Positions 36,141 to 47,294 of a stretch of DNA of 64,000 nucleotides are shown here, one piece after another (within the stretch, counting starts at the first letter, position 1; every line of letters begins with the position of its first letter). This DNA is from Pseudonocardia sp. T1-2H (GTDB lineage Bacteria > Actinomycetota > Actinomycetes > Mycobacteriales > Pseudonocardiaceae). Location of the stretch: positions 1,364,001-1,428,000 of the forward strand of contig NZ_JBBPCL010000001.1 in assembly GCF_038039215.1 (NCBI RefSeq). The letters are read 5' to 3'. A program made the translations under genes and the position numbers. Below the pieces are notes generated by a model. It was not told where the DNA came from. It saw only the letters and a list, made by a program, of their open reading frames with translations, and searched no databases.

Positions 36141-37118
36141 TCAGACCGCGTCGAGGTCCGGGGGTTCCTCGGCGGGGGCGTCCTTCGCGTCCCGGTCCGC
36201 CCACTCCAGCAGCGGGTCGATCGCGAAGACGGCGTCGTCGATGCCGGCGTGCAGGTCCCCGAGCTCGGCGAAGCGGGCGGGCATCGTGGCGATCGTGAAG
36301 TCCCCGGGCTCGGCGTCGTCGATCTCGTCCCAGCGGATCGGGGCGGAGACGACGGCCTCGGGCACGCCGCGCACCGAGTAGGCGGCGGCGATCGTGTGGT
36401 CCCGGGCGTTCTGGTTGTAGTCCACGAAGATCGACTTCGGGTCCCGGTCCTTGCGCCACCAGCTCAGGTCCACCACGTCGCCGGCGCGCCGGCCGACCTC
36501 CTTGGCGAACGCGTGCGCGGCCCGCCGGACGTCGGCGAACCCGTGCTCCGGGGCGATCCGCACGTAGACGTGCATCCCCTTGCCGCCGGAGGTCTTCGGG
36601 AAGCCGGTGGCGCCCAGCTCGTCGAGGACCTCGTGGGCGACGTGCGCGACCCGGCGGACGTCCGCATAGGTCGCGTCCGGCATCGGGTCGAGGTCGATGC
36701 GCCACTCGTCCGGTTGCTCGACGTCGGGCTTGCGGGAGTTCCAGGGATGGAACTCCACCGTGGACATCTGCACGGCCCAGACGACGTCCGCGACGTGCTG
36801 CACGCACAGCTCGTCCGCGGTGCGGTTCCAGCGCGGGAAGTGGATCCGGACGGTCTCGACCCAGTCCGGGGCGCCCCGCGGCAGCCGCTTCTGGTGCACC
36901 TTCTCGCCGGTCACGCCGGTGGGGAAGCGGTGCAGCATGCACGGACGGTCCCGCAGGGCGCGGACGATCCCGTCCCCGACGCTCAGGTAGTAGCGCGCGA
37001 GGTCCAGCTTGGTCTCGCCCCGCGCCGGGAAGTACACGCGATCGGGGCTGGAGATCCGGACCGTCCGGTCGCCGGCCGCGATCTCGACCGGTGCGCCGGC
37101 CGGGTCCTTGGCGGCCAC
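36141..37118 (-). CDS. LigD-type polymerase/primase domain protein
   Basis: 325 residues forming only the polymerase module of LigD. Catalytic acids are in RIDLDPMPD (about 142-150) and a later IDDAEPGDF; KTSGGKGMHVYVR (about 178-190) binds nucleotide. Adds nucleotides, preferably ribonucleotides, at broken ends. Full LigD has ligase and phosphoesterase domains too; in streptomycetes and mycobacteria the parts may be separate genes. No Ku gene is in the window. ATG 37118; faces mug. Confidence 0.92.
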   Translation of the reverse strand: MAAKDPAGAPVEIAAGDRTVRISSPDRVYFPARGETKLDLARYYLSVGDGIVRALRDRPCMLHRFPTGVTGEKVHQKRLPRGAPDWVETVRIHFPRWNRTADELCVQHVADVVWAVQMSTVEFHPWNSRKPDVEQPDEWRIDLDPMPDATYADVRRVAHVAHEVLDELGATGFPKTSGGKGMHVYVRIAPEHGFADVRRAAHAFAKEVGRRAGDVVDLSWWRKDRDPKSIFVDYNQNARDHTIAAAYSVRGVPEAVVSAPIRWDEIDDAEPGDFTIATMPARFAELGDLHAGIDDAVFAIDPLLEWADRDAKDAPAEEPPDLDAV

Positions 37119-37146
37119 GGGCCGGTTCCTGGTCGGACCTGGCCGG

Positions 37147-37407
37147 TCAGCGCCGCCAGGAGTGCCGCTTGCGGACGGACCCCCACACGACGGCGCCGAT
37201 GATGGCGACGGCCGGCAGGACCATCCAGAGGATCTCGGTGGCGCTGACGTGGTGCCCGATCAGCATGATCGGCAGCAGGATCGCCGAGATGACGGCCGCG
37301 AGGGGCGTCGCCTTGGGGAAGGTGCCGTGCCAGCCCCACTCGGCCGACGGCTCCTCCTCCGGGTCCACCGCCGGTCGCTTCGCCAGCTCCCGCGAGTTGC
37401 TCGCCAC
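37147..37407 (-). CDS. DUF2631 membrane protein
   Basis: 86 residues, GTG start. Begins ASNSRELAKRPAVDPEEEP and has SAEWGWHGTFPKATP, then two membrane segments (AAVISAILLPIMLIG, ILWMVLPAVAIIGAVVW) and a basic end. Family DUF2631 is restricted to actinobacteria and usually lies beside dxr, as here. Function unknown. Confidence 0.88.
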   Translation of the reverse strand: MASNSRELAKRPAVDPEEEPSAEWGWHGTFPKATPLAAVISAILLPIMLIGHHVSATEILWMVLPAVAIIGAVVWGSVRKRHSWRR

Positions 37408-37529
37408 GTCTGCACCCCTCTTCGTGCCCGTCCAGGTCGGGCCTCATCGTCGCACAACATGCGAACGGGGATGATGGCGCCGGAGGGTGAGATCCGTGCG
37501 GGTCCTCCCCGAGGTGTGAGAGAGGTGCC

Positions 37530-38729
37530 ATGACCGACGGAGCCGGGCCGCGTTCGCTGGTCCTGCTGGGTTCCACGGGCTCGATCGGGACCCAGGCGCT
37601 CGACGTGGTGGACGCAGCGCCGGGCCGGTTCACGATCGCCGGGCTCGCGGCCGGCGGAGGCGACGTCTCCCTGCTCGCCGCCCAGGTGCGGGCCCACGAC
37701 GTCCGCCGGGTCGCCGTCGCGCGCCCGGAGGCGGCGGCCGAGCTGCGCGAGGCGGTTCCCGGTCTCGAGGTCCTGGAGGGCCCGGACGCGGCGACCGAAC
37801 TGACCGCGACCACCCCCGCGGACGTCGTGCTCAACGGCATCACGGGCTCCCGCGGGCTCGGCCCGACGCTGGCGGCCCTGCGGTCGGGGGCCACCCTCGC
37901 GCTCGCGAACAAGGAGTCCCTGGTCGCGGGCGGGCCGCTGGTGCTCGACGCCGCCGCGCCCGGCCAGATCGTGCCGGTGGACTCCGAGCACTCCGCGATG
38001 GCCCAGTGCCTGCGCGGCGGCACCCCGGACGAGGTCGCGCGGCTCGTGCTGACGGCGTCCGGCGGACCGTTCCGCGGGCGCCCGCGCCGCGACCTCGAGC
38101 ACGTGTCGGTCGCCGACGCGCTGAAGCACCCGACCTGGGACATGGGCCCGGTCGTCACGATCAACTCGTCGACGCTGGTGAACAAGGGTCTCGAGCTGAT
38201 CGAGGCGCACCTGCTCTTCGGGGTCCCGTACGACCGGATCGACGTCGTCGTCCACCCGCAGTCGATCGTGCACTCGATGGTCACCTTCACCGACGGGTCG
38301 ACGATCGCCCAGGCCAGCCCGCCGGACATGCGGCTCCCGATCGCGCTCGCGCTGGCCTGGCCCGCCCGCGTGCCCGGGGCGGCCCGCCCGTGCGCCTGGG
38401 ACCTCGCGCAGAGCTGGACCTTCGAACCCCTCGACGACGACGCGTTCCCCGGCGTGCGGCTGGCCCGCGCGGCGGGGGAGCGGGGCGGCTGCCTGCCCGC
38501 CGTCTACAACGCGGCCAACGAGGAGCTCGTCGCCGCGTTCGTCGCAGGCACACTGGGTTACACGGGCATCACGGACGAGCTGGAGCGCGTGCTGGCCGCG
38601 GCCGACGGGTGGGCGGGGGATCCCGCTACCGTGGCCGACGTGCTGGCTGCCGAGGACTGGGCGCGCGCTCATGCGCGCGAGCGGGTCAGGGCTCACGAGC
38701 GGAACGGAGCGAGGACCACCGCATGGTGA
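37530..38729 (+). CDS. dxr: 1-deoxy-D-xylulose 5-phosphate reductoisomerase
   Basis: 399 residues. Second enzyme of the MEP isoprenoid pathway, using NADPH and a divalent metal. NADPH motif [12 protein letters not shown] at about 13-24; [10 protein letters not shown] at about 126; metal ligands in PVDSEHSAM at about 150-158; TASGGPFRG at about 173; HPTWDMG and the [10 protein letters not shown] region near 204-222. ATG 37530. The 3' end overlaps rip by seven bases. Confidence 0.96.
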   Translation: MTDGAGPRSLVLLGSTGSIGTQALDVVDAAPGRFTIAGLAAGGGDVSLLAAQVRAHDVRRVAVARPEAAAELREAVPGLEVLEGPDAATELTATTPADVVLNGITGSRGLGPTLAALRSGATLALANKESLVAGGPLVLDAAAPGQIVPVDSEHSAMAQCLRGGTPDEVARLVLTASGGPFRGRPRRDLEHVSVADALKHPTWDMGPVVTINSSTLVNKGLELIEAHLLFGVPYDRIDVVVHPQSIVHSMVTFTDGSTIAQASPPDMRLPIALALAWPARVPGAARPCAWDLAQSWTFEPLDDDAFPGVRLARAAGERGGCLPAVYNAANEELVAAFVAGTLGYTGITDELERVLAAADGWAGDPATVADVLAAEDWARAHARERVRAHERNGARTTAW

Positions 38730-40006
38730 TGACGATCGTCGGGATCGTGATCTTCTTCCTGGGGATCCTGTTCTCGATCGCCTGGCACGAGCTGGGCCAC
38801 TTCGCGACCGCGCGGTGGTTCGGGATCAAGGTGCCCGAGTTCATGGTCGGGTTCGGGAAGACGGTCTGGTCGAAGCGGGTCGGCGAGACCGAGTTCGGGG
38901 TGAAGGCCGTCCCGATGGGCGGCTACATCCGCATGATCGGGATGATGCCGCCGGCCAAGGGCGAGCGGTACGGCCGCAGCCGGCGTACCGGGCCGTTCCA
39001 GGGCCTGATCGACGACGCCCGCCAGGCCTCGGCCGTCGACGTCGGCCCGGAGGACGCGGACCGGCAGTTCTACACCCGCCCGCCGTGGAAGCGGATCATC
39101 GTCATGGCCGCCGGCCCGGCGATGAACCTGATCCTCGCGGTGGTGTTGTTCGCGATCGTGCTCATGGGCTTCGGCCGGATGACGGCGACGACGACGGTCA
39201 GCGAGGTCAGCGCCTGCGTGCTGCCGGCGACGGCCACCCGGCAGGACGCCTGCCCGCCCGGCGCCCCCCTCACGCCGGCCGCCGCGGCCGGGTTCCAGGC
39301 GGGCGACAAGATCGTCGCCTTCAACGGCGTGCGCTACGACACCTGGGACGACCTGCAGCTGGCCATCCGGGCGGCGAGCGGGACCGTGCAGGTCACGGTG
39401 GAGCGCAACGGGCAGGAGCAGGTCCTCACGCCGACCCTGGTCACCACCGAGCGCCTGGACCTGAACGACCCGAACAAGCTGGTTCCCGTGGGCTTCCTCG
39501 GTGTCGGCCCGGTCGCGGAGGTCCAGCGGCAGAGCATCTCCGACGTCGGCGCGACGATGGGCTCGGTGATCTCCGAGGTCGGGCAGAAGCTCGTTCAGCT
39601 GCCGCAGCGCGTGCCGAACCTGTTCGGCTCGGTGTTCCTGGGCGAGGAGCGTTCGCAGGACTCACCGGTGGGCATCGTCGGCGCTTCCCGGATCGGCGGC
39701 CAGATCCTCGCCAGCGACGCGCCTCCCGGCCAGGAGATCGCGTCGATGCTCACCCTGCTCGCGCTGGTGAACATCTCGCTAGGCCTGTTCAACCTGTTGC
39801 CGATCCCGCCGCTGGACGGCGGGCAGATCTTCCCGGCGATCTGGGAGGCGATCCGGCGGCGGTTCGCGGCGCTGCGCGGGCGGCCGGACCCGGGTCCCGT
39901 CGACGTCGCACGGCTGCTGCCGATCGCCTACACGGTGGCGTTGATCTTCGTCGCGTGGAGCGCGCTGGTCCTGGTGGCGGACGTCATCAACCCCGTTCGG
40001 CTCTAG
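38723..40006 (+). CDS. rip: RIP-type site-2 zinc metalloprotease (Rip1/RseP)
   Basis: 427 residues. Intramembrane protease that cuts anti-sigma factors and other membrane proteins. Zinc motif HELGH at about 22-26 in the first membrane segment; PDZ domain at about 185-285 ([13 protein letters not shown]); the third zinc ligand in [11 protein letters not shown] at about 350-360; four membrane segments in all. ATG 38723. The dxr-rip-ispG order is the usual one in mycobacteria and relatives. Confidence 0.95.
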   Translation: MVMTIVGIVIFFLGILFSIAWHELGHFATARWFGIKVPEFMVGFGKTVWSKRVGETEFGVKAVPMGGYIRMIGMMPPAKGERYGRSRRTGPFQGLIDDARQASAVDVGPEDADRQFYTRPPWKRIIVMAAGPAMNLILAVVLFAIVLMGFGRMTATTTVSEVSACVLPATATRQDACPPGAPLTPAAAAGFQAGDKIVAFNGVRYDTWDDLQLAIRAASGTVQVTVERNGQEQVLTPTLVTTERLDLNDPNKLVPVGFLGVGPVAEVQRQSISDVGATMGSVISEVGQKLVQLPQRVPNLFGSVFLGEERSQDSPVGIVGASRIGGQILASDAPPGQEIASMLTLLALVNISLGLFNLLPIPPLDGGQIFPAIWEAIRRRFAALRGRPDPGPVDVARLLPIAYTVALIFVAWSALVLVADVINPVRL

Positions 40007-40089
40007 ACGAGAGGCGTTCGGAGGCGGCGGGGATACTGGGGGATGATCCTCCCCAGCTCCCCTGGCCCCGCGGGCGGTGCGGCCCGACC

Positions 40090-40593
40090 GTGAGCACCGC
40101 ACATCCGACCAACGGGGCCCGGCCCGTGGCCGTCTTCGACATCGACGGCGTCCTCGCCGACGTGACCCACCGTCTGCACCACCTGCGCGCGCGCCCGCCG
40201 CGCTGGGAGCGCTTCTTCGCCGAGGCGGACGTCGACCCGCTGCTCGACGAGGGCGCGGGCCGGCTGCGGGCCGCCCAGGCGGGCCACGACGTGATCTACC
40301 TGACCGGCCGCCCGGAGCGCAACCGGCGGCTCACCGAGCGTTGGCTGGCCGGGCACGACCTGCCGACCGGCCCGCTGTACATGCGCGAGGACGACGACTA
40401 CCGCCCCGCCCGGATGATGAAGCGCCAGGTGCTGCGCCGGCTCGGCCGGAGCCGGAAGATCGCGTCGGTGATCGACGACGATCCCGCCGTCGTCGACCTG
40501 CTGAAGGCGGACGGCTGGCCGATCGAGCTCGCGACCTGGCTGCCGCACTCGTCGACCCTGCAGGACGCCCAGGAGCGGAAGGGGCGTACGTAG
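40090..40593 (+). CDS. HAD-superfamily phosphatase-like protein
   Basis: 167 residues, GTG 40090. Motif I VFDIDGVLADVTHRLHHL (about 15-32) with the two aspartates DxD; motif II YLTGRPERNRRLTERWL; basic residue in RMMKRQVL; motif IV SVIDDDPAVVDLL. Similar proteins act on nucleotides or polynucleotide 5' or 3' ends, but the substrate is not determined. Inserted between rip and ispG; likely co-transcribed with rip. Confidence 0.84.
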   Translation: MSTAHPTNGARPVAVFDIDGVLADVTHRLHHLRARPPRWERFFAEADVDPLLDEGAGRLRAAQAGHDVIYLTGRPERNRRLTERWLAGHDLPTGPLYMREDDDYRPARMMKRQVLRRLGRSRKIASVIDDDPAVVDLLKADGWPIELATWLPHSSTLQDAQERKGRT

Positions 40594-40596
40594 CCG

Positions 40597-40642
40597 CTCG
40601 TGCGCGTTTCTCGCTGCCCTGGTGGCGATTTCCGCGCACGAG
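40597..40642. terminator. Hairpin between HAD gene and ispG
   Basis: CTCGTGCGCG (40597-40606) pairs with CGCGCACGAG (40633-40642), with an inner TCGCTGCC/GGTGGCGA stem. It lies just after the HAD gene stop. A closely similar arm pair is at 53788-53839. Confidence 0.7.
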
Positions 40643-40707
40643 TGCCGGAGGCGTAGATCACGGCCTCCGTCGGTGGCGATCGGCGGGGCAGGTGGATACT
40701 GGAGGTC

Positions 40708-41850
<1,143 letters not shown>

Positions 41851-41978
41851 GCTCCCGGGCCCACGCCGCACGAGGCGCTGCGCTCTCCACTACTGCCAAC
41901 GGATGATCCATGGACACCGCCCGCGGTAGCGGCGATCCGGGAATGGGAATCGCCGGCCGGGTATGGCACCGTAAAGGG

Positions 41979-42812
41979 GTGCTGAGGGTCGCCGGTGCCC
42001 GGCTGCTCGACGATCGGGATCGCGGTGGTGTGCGCGCGGCGCTGGACGCCGATCCCGTGGCCGCCTGCATGGTGGCCGCCCGGGTGGAGATCGCCGGGCT
42101 GGACCCGTGGCGGCTCGGCGGAGAGCTCTGGGCCGTCGGCTCCCGGATGGAGGGGCTCTGCTTCTCCGGGGCCAACCTCGTGCCGCTGCGGGGCGAGCGT
42201 TCGGCCATCCGCGCCTTCGCGGACCGCGCCCGCCGGCACGGCCGCGCGTGCTCGTCGCTGGTCGGCCGCGCCGAGCTGGTGCTGCCGCTCTGGGAGGACC
42301 TCGCGCCCGGCTGGGCGCCCGCCCGCGAGGTGCGCGCGGACCAGCCGCTGATGGTGCTCGCCGGCCCGCCGACCGTCCGGCCCGACATGCAGGTGCGCCC
42401 GGTGCGGATCGAAGAACTCGACCGCTACCTGCCCGCTGCCATCGCCATGTTCACCGAGGAGGTGGGCATCGACCCCCGCGCGGGGGACGGCGGCGTCGGC
42501 TACCGGGCCCGGGTCGCCGAGCTCGTTTCCGCGGGCCGCGCCTTCGCCCGGTTCGAGGACGGCGAGGTCGTCTTCAAGGCCGAGATCGGCGCGCTGTCGT
42601 CCCGGGTCGGACAGATCCAGGGTGTCTGGGTGCATCCGGACCGCCGCGGCCAGGGCCTCGGCATGCTGGGCACCGCCGCGGTCGCGGCGCGGCTCGCGGC
42701 GTGGGGCAAGATCTCGAGCCTCTACGTCAACGGCTTCAACCACCGGGCCCGGGCCACGTACGACCGGATCGGGTTCCAGCAGGTCGCGAGCTTCGCGACC
42801 GTTCTCTTCTGA
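41979..42812 (+). CDS. GNAT acetyltransferase with DUF4081 domain
   Basis: 277 residues. N-terminal DUF4081-like domain (about 1-125; LRVAGARLLDDRDRGGVRAA) followed by a GNAT domain with the acetyl-CoA motif VWVHPDRRGQGLG at about 212-224 and INGFNHRARATYDRIGF-like segment at about 247-263. GTG 41979 chosen because it begins the conserved domain; an ATG at 41910 would add 23 unconserved residues. The usual actinomycete place is next to ispG. Substrate unknown. Ends at a long hairpin. Confidence 0.87.
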   Translation: MLRVAGARLLDDRDRGGVRAALDADPVAACMVAARVEIAGLDPWRLGGELWAVGSRMEGLCFSGANLVPLRGERSAIRAFADRARRHGRACSSLVGRAELVLPLWEDLAPGWAPAREVRADQPLMVLAGPPTVRPDMQVRPVRIEELDRYLPAAIAMFTEEVGIDPRAGDGGVGYRARVAELVSAGRAFARFEDGEVVFKAEIGALSSRVGQIQGVWVHPDRRGQGLGMLGTAAVAARLAAWGKISSLYVNGFNHRARATYDRIGFQQVASFATVLF

Positions 42813-42815
42813 ACC

Positions 42816-42863
42816 CACGAACGGCACTCTCGTGCGGTAGGTCCGCACAGAGTGCCGTTCGTG
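42816..42863. terminator. Bidirectional terminator
   Basis: Perfect 15-base stem CACGAACGGCACTCT with AGAGTGCCGTTCGTG, and an inner stem GTGCGG/CCGCAC. It starts three bases after the GNAT stop and serves the converging oxidoreductase gene as well. Confidence 0.85.
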
Positions 42864-42878
42864 AGAGCGAGGGGCCGA

Positions 42879-44165
42879 TCAGGAGAAGAAGAGCTTCTCC
42901 TGCTCCTCGCGTAGCTGGTCGATCAGCCGGCCCGGGGGCAGGGTGACGTCCGCGTAGGTCAGGACCTCGTCCTTCGCCACGTCGCGCAGCAGCGTGCAGC
43001 CCACGGCCACGCCCATCGGCAGCAGGTTCTCCGCCCGGGTGACGGGGGTGGACTCCGCGACGCCGTAGGTGTCGTACTCGCCGAGGCCGTCGAGCACCTG
43101 CCCGGCCCTCAGGTCCCGCTTCGCCGTGGTGACGACGTCGACCTTCGGGGCCCCGGCCGGGACGAGCGCGGCGTCGGCGAAGTCCACGGCGCGTGCGACG
43201 CTGTTCGGGACCTCGAAGTGGCACAGGTGGTACGGCGTGTAGAAGCTGTAGAGCGGGCCCTTGCCCAGCTTGTAGAGCTCCAGGTAGTGCCGCTGCTTCG
43301 GGTCGTCGTGCGTGCCGAGGACGTAGACGCCGGGACCGGGCCTGGAGCCGACCACGTAGTCGATGATCCCGCCGAGCTCACGCAGCTCGTCGATGTCGTA
43401 GGCCTCGGTCAGCTCGTCGACGTGCCCGGCGTGGTCCCGCCCGTACATGCCGCGCTTCGGCACGGTCAGACCGAAGGCGTTGGCCACGATGGCCTGCTCG
43501 AAGCTGATCTTGGTGCCGTCGGCGAAGCTGGTGACCATCGCGGGGTCCTGGCCCCAGCGCTCCGCGAACGCCTTCTGCGTCGTCGGGTTGCGGTAGGGAT
43601 CCTGCAGCCCCTTGACGTTGCCCGCGACGAGCGGGGTGACGCCGAGGCCCTGCACGAAGCGGATCAGGTTGCCCTGCACGCCGGGCTGGTCCCCGTCCGC
43701 GCCGGTGAGCACGACGCCCGCGGCCTTGGCGCGCACCGCGAGCAGCGGGCCCACCGTGGCGTCGAGCTCGGCGTTCATGGTGACGACCGGCAGCCCGCGC
43801 TCGATCGCCGCGACGGTGATCCGCGCGCCGAACTCCACAGCGCCGGTGACGTCCACGATGCAGTCCACGTGCACGGACTTGAGCAGCTCGAACGCGTCCT
43901 GCAGGACGGCCGGCTCACCCTTCTCGATCGCGTGGTCGAGCGCCGACGCGTCCTCCACGACGGTGGGCTCGAGGCCCGCCTCGGTGAAGGCGCGCCGCCC
44001 GTTCGCGAGCGTCCGGTTGGCGATGGCCACCAGGCGCATGCCGGGGACGGAGTTGACGATCTGGTTGGCCAGCCCGCGGCCCATGAAGCCCGAGCCGATC
44101 ATGCCGACGCGGATCGGCCGGTTCTCCTCCTCCCGCCTGCGCAGCGCGGTGTCGATGATCAGCAT
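42879..44165 (-). CDS. NAD(P)-dependent oxidoreductase with C-terminal SAF domain
   Basis: 428 residues. Rossmann motif RVGMIGSGFMGRGLANQ (about 17-33); homoserine-dehydrogenase-like core (SVHVDCIVDVTGAVEFG, VVTMNAELDATVGP, VLTGADGDQPG); the last 100 residues form a SAF domain (VTTAKRDLRAGQVLDGLGEY) as in sialic-acid synthase and antifreeze-like proteins. This combination is found in sugar-nucleotide or surface-polysaccharide clusters. The stop/start TGATG overlap with the epimerase couples the two, so they probably act in one sugar pathway; substrate unknown. Confidence 0.82.
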   Translation of the reverse strand: MLIIDTALRRREEENRPIRVGMIGSGFMGRGLANQIVNSVPGMRLVAIANRTLANGRRAFTEAGLEPTVVEDASALDHAIEKGEPAVLQDAFELLKSVHVDCIVDVTGAVEFGARITVAAIERGLPVVTMNAELDATVGPLLAVRAKAAGVVLTGADGDQPGVQGNLIRFVQGLGVTPLVAGNVKGLQDPYRNPTTQKAFAERWGQDPAMVTSFADGTKISFEQAIVANAFGLTVPKRGMYGRDHAGHVDELTEAYDIDELRELGGIIDYVVGSRPGPGVYVLGTHDDPKQRHYLELYKLGKGPLYSFYTPYHLCHFEVPNSVARAVDFADAALVPAGAPKVDVVTTAKRDLRAGQVLDGLGEYDTYGVAESTPVTRAENLLPMGVAVGCTLLRDVAKDEVLTYADVTLPPGRLIDQLREEQEKLFFS

Positions 44166-44746
44166 CAGCGCGCCTCGACCGACAGCTCGGTGCCGATTCC
44201 CGCTGTCGCTCCGCTTCCCGGGGTGAGCAGCGGCCAGCTCGCGTCCTTGTCCGAGATCGTCGTGACCTCGTGCGGCCACTCGACCGCCAACGTCGGGTCG
44301 TCCCAGCGCAGGCCGCGCTCGGCGCCCGGCGTGTACGGGGTGCTCACCTGGTACATCGTGGCGGCGCCGTCGGTGAGGGTGAGGTACGCGTGCCCGAAGT
44401 TCTTCGGGATGTACATCGCCCGGTAGTTGTCCTCGGTCAGCTCGGCGCCGAAGTGCTGCAGGTAGGTCGGGGAATCGGGACGCAGGTCCACGATCACGTC
44501 GTAGATCGCGCCGCGGAAGCAGCGGATGACCTTGACCTCGGCGTTGGGCTCCAGCTGGTAGTGGAACCCGCGCAGCGTGCCCGCCTTGTGGTTGTACGAG
44601 ATGTTGCACTGCGCGATGGCCGGGTCGAGCCCGGCCTCGGCGAACTCGTCGACGCAGAAGGCCCGGGCGAAGAACCCCCGGTCGTCGGAGAGCCGCTTGA
44701 GATCGATCAGCGCCGAACCGGGGAGCGGATTCGGATGGATGTCCAT
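44165..44746 (-). CDS. dTDP-4-dehydrorhamnose 3,5-epimerase-like protein
   Basis: 193 residues, ATG 44746. Cupin fold of the RfbC family: RGFFARAFCVDEFAEAGLDP, RGFHYQLEPNAEVKVIRC with the catalytic histidine (about 61), CFRGAIYDVIVDLR with its acid partner, YIPKNFGHAYLTL and TMYQVSTPYTPG with the tyrosine. Acts on dTDP-4-keto-6-deoxyglucose or a related NDP-sugar. No rmlA, rmlB or rmlD is near; the partner is the SAF oxidoreductase. An upstream in-frame start would add about 49 unconserved residues. Confidence 0.88.
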   Translation of the reverse strand: MDIHPNPLPGSALIDLKRLSDDRGFFARAFCVDEFAEAGLDPAIAQCNISYNHKAGTLRGFHYQLEPNAEVKVIRCFRGAIYDVIVDLRPDSPTYLQHFGAELTEDNYRAMYIPKNFGHAYLTLTDGAATMYQVSTPYTPGAERGLRWDDPTLAVEWPHEVTTISDKDASWPLLTPGSGATAGIGTELSVEAR

Positions 44747-44902
44747 GGGGGAGATGCGTCCCGTCCTGTCGGAGGCGTTACGGGGATCTTCATGGTAGTG
44801 AAGCCGCTTCTCCGTCGAGGAGCAGACCTGTGGTCGGCAGATGCCGGGCGGTCCCGGCGAGGCTGCCGAACGGTCGGCAGGGTGTCTCGGCATACTCCGG
44901 GG

Positions 44903-46737
44903 GTGCCCGGTCCCCTCCGTCCCGCCCGCCCGTTCCGTGCGCTCCGTGTCCTGACGGTCACGCTGGTGGTCCTGGCCGGCGTCGCCGGATGCGGCCTCTT
45001 CGGCGACGACGGCCCGACGGAGACCGCCGAGAAGTTCCTCGCGGCCTGGAGCCGGGGGACGACGCCGGGGCCGCGGCCCTGACGGACGACCCGGACGCCG
45101 CGAGGCAGTCGCTCGCCCAGGCGCGGACGGCGCTCGCCCCGGCCGCGATCACCACCGAGGTCGCTCAGGTGCGCACCGCGACCGAGCGCTCGACGGCGTC
45201 GGTGAACATCACCTGGGACCTCGGTCAGAACCGCCGCTGGACCTACCTCGGCGGGTTCGAGATGCACCCCGCGGAGACGGACACGGGCTGGCAGGTGCGC
45301 TGGGCGCCGACGGTCGTGCACCCACAGCTCGCGACCGGTCAGCGGCTCGCGCTGCGGACGGACGTCCCGGACCCGGCCCCGGTCGTCGACCGCAACGGCG
45401 TCCCGCTGCTGGCCCCGACGACCGTGGTGAACATCCTGCTGGACCGCAAGGCCGCCGGCGACCTCGACTCCGTCACCGGGACCCTGGCGCAGGCGCTGCG
45501 CCCGATCGACCCGGAGATCACCGCGCAGACGATCACCGACGGTGCGGCGAAGGTCCCCGACGGCCAGGCCTACACCGTCGCCGTGCTGCGGGAGACGGAC
45601 TACAACGGCGTCAAGACCGCGATCCACGACCTGCCGGGCGTGCGGTTCACCTCCTCGTCACGGCTGCTCGGGCCGTCTGCCGGATTCGGCAGCCAGGTGC
45701 TCCCGCCGGTGCGGTCCGAGGTCGCGTCGCAGGTGGACGGCGTCGCAGGCTGGTCCGTCGCCGCCGTCGACTCGTCCGGTGGCACGGTCGGCACACTGAC
45801 CGAGACCCCGCCGACGCCCGGCGCGACGGTCGGGGTGAGCCTGGACCGGACAATCCAGTCCGCCGCCGAGGACGCCGTCGAGGCGATCCCGCAGCAGGCC
45901 GCGATCGTCGCGATCCAGCCGTCGACCGGGGACATCCTCGCGGCGGCGCAGAACGGGCCGGCGGACGCCGCGGGCGCGATCGCGTTCACCGGCCGGTACC
46001 CACCGGGCTCCACCTTCAAGATCGTGACGGCAACGGCGGGCGTGGAGCGGCTCGGTCTGACGGGCACCACGCCCGAGGCCTGCCCGGGCACGACCGTCAT
46101 CGGCGGTCGCCCGGTGCCCAACGAGAACAGGTTCGACCTCGGCACGGTCCCGCTGTCGACGGCGTTCGCCCAGTCCTGCAACACCACGTTCGCCCGGATC
46201 GGGGCCCAGCTGCCCCCGGACGCGCTCACGACCGCCGGCCTGCAGCTCGGCTTCGGCGCGGACTTCGGTATCCCCGGCCTCACCACGGTGACGGGCTCGG
46301 TGCCGCCCGCCGACGACCAGGTCCAGCGCGCCGAGGACGGCTTCGGCCAGGGCCAGGTCGTCGCGACGCCGTTCGGGATGGCCCTGGTCGCCGCGACCGT
46401 CGCGCACGGCGCCCCGGTCACCCCGCAGCTGATCCGGGGGCGCGCCACCGAGACCGTCACACCCGCGACGGCGCCGGACCAGGCCGCGCTCGCACAGCTG
46501 CGGCCGATGATGCGCCAGGTCGTCACCGAGGGGACCGCGACGCTGCTGCGGGGGTCCGGTGAGGTGTACGGGAAGACCGGCACCGCGGAGTACAGCCAGG
46601 GCGGCGTCAACCGGGCGCACGGTTGGTTCGTCGGGTACCGCGGGGACGTCGCGTTCGCGATCCTCGTGGTCGACGGCGGCTCGTCCAGCGTCGCGGTCAA
46701 GGCGGCCCAACCGTTCCTGGCGGCCTTCAGCTCCTGA
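44903..46737 (+). pseudogene. Class B penicillin-binding lipoprotein (PBP2a-like), frameshifted
   Basis: GTG 44903 starts a lipoprotein signal (LTVTLVVLAGVAGCGLF) and TETAEKFLAAWSRG, then stops at 45082 in that frame. The rest is in the next frame: DDAGAAALTDDPDAARQSLA, an NTF2-like MecA-N domain, a dimerisation region, and the transpeptidase domain with PPGSTFKI (Ser nucleophile and Lys), SCN in AQSCNTTF, and YGKTGTAEY. One G missing from GGGGG at 45054-45058 explains the break; the restored protein is about 611 residues. It cross-links peptidoglycan. A real loss would remove membrane anchoring, so check the base call. Confidence 0.82.
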
Positions 46738-46752
46738 CCCATCCGCCGACGT

Positions 46753-46820
46753 CCGCGTTGTGGAGCCACAACGCGGTTTTCGAGGCGTTCTCGTCGCGTT
46801 GTGGAGCCATGACGCGGAGG
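46753..46820. terminator. Hairpin pair after the PBP gene
   Basis: CCGCGTTGTGG/CCACAACGCGG makes an 11-base stem with a two-base loop at about 46753-46776; a near-copy (CGCGTTGTGGAGCCATGACGCGG) follows at about 46797-46820. Lies between the PBP gene and DUF3054. Confidence 0.65.
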
Positions 46821-46858
46821 TCGGAGCGGGGATTGCGCGAGGGTTCTAGGCTGGGGGC

Positions 46859-47245
46859 GTGCGCCGTCCCCCAATCCCCGCCCTCGCGCTGATCGCAGAC
46901 GCCGTCGCCGTGGTGGTGTTCGCGGCGATCGGGCGGTCGAGCCACGCCGAGGCGGACAGCATCGTCGGCCTGGTCGGCACCGCCGCCCCGTTCCTGGTGG
47001 GCCTCGGCGCCTCGTGGGCGTCGCGCCGGGTGCGGGCGGACCCGCCCGGGCTGGGGGCGGGCGTCGTCGTACTCCTCGGGACGGTGGTGATCGGGCTCGC
47101 CCTGCGCGCCGCGTTCCTGCAGCGGCTGCCACTGAGCTTCGCGATCGTCACCACGATCTCCTTGGCCGTGCTGTTGCTCGGCTGGCGAGGCTTGTCCATG
47201 CTGGTCGCCCGCGTCTCGGTGAAGCGCGGAGCGCTGCGTCACTGA
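46859..47245 (+). CDS. DUF3054 membrane protein
   Basis: 128 residues, GTG 46859. Four membrane segments ([73 protein letters not shown]) with RSSHAEADS after the first and [10 protein letters not shown] near the end; matches the DUF3054 family of actinobacteria. Function unknown. Next to map. Confidence 0.85.
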   Translation: MRRPPIPALALIADAVAVVVFAAIGRSSHAEADSIVGLVGTAAPFLVGLGASWASRRVRADPPGLGAGVVVLLGTVVIGLALRAAFLQRLPLSFAIVTTISLAVLLLGWRGLSMLVARVSVKRGALRH

Positions 47246-47294
47246 CGGGCCCGTCCGGCAGCACCGCCGCCGGCACCCGACCTACACTGGACCC

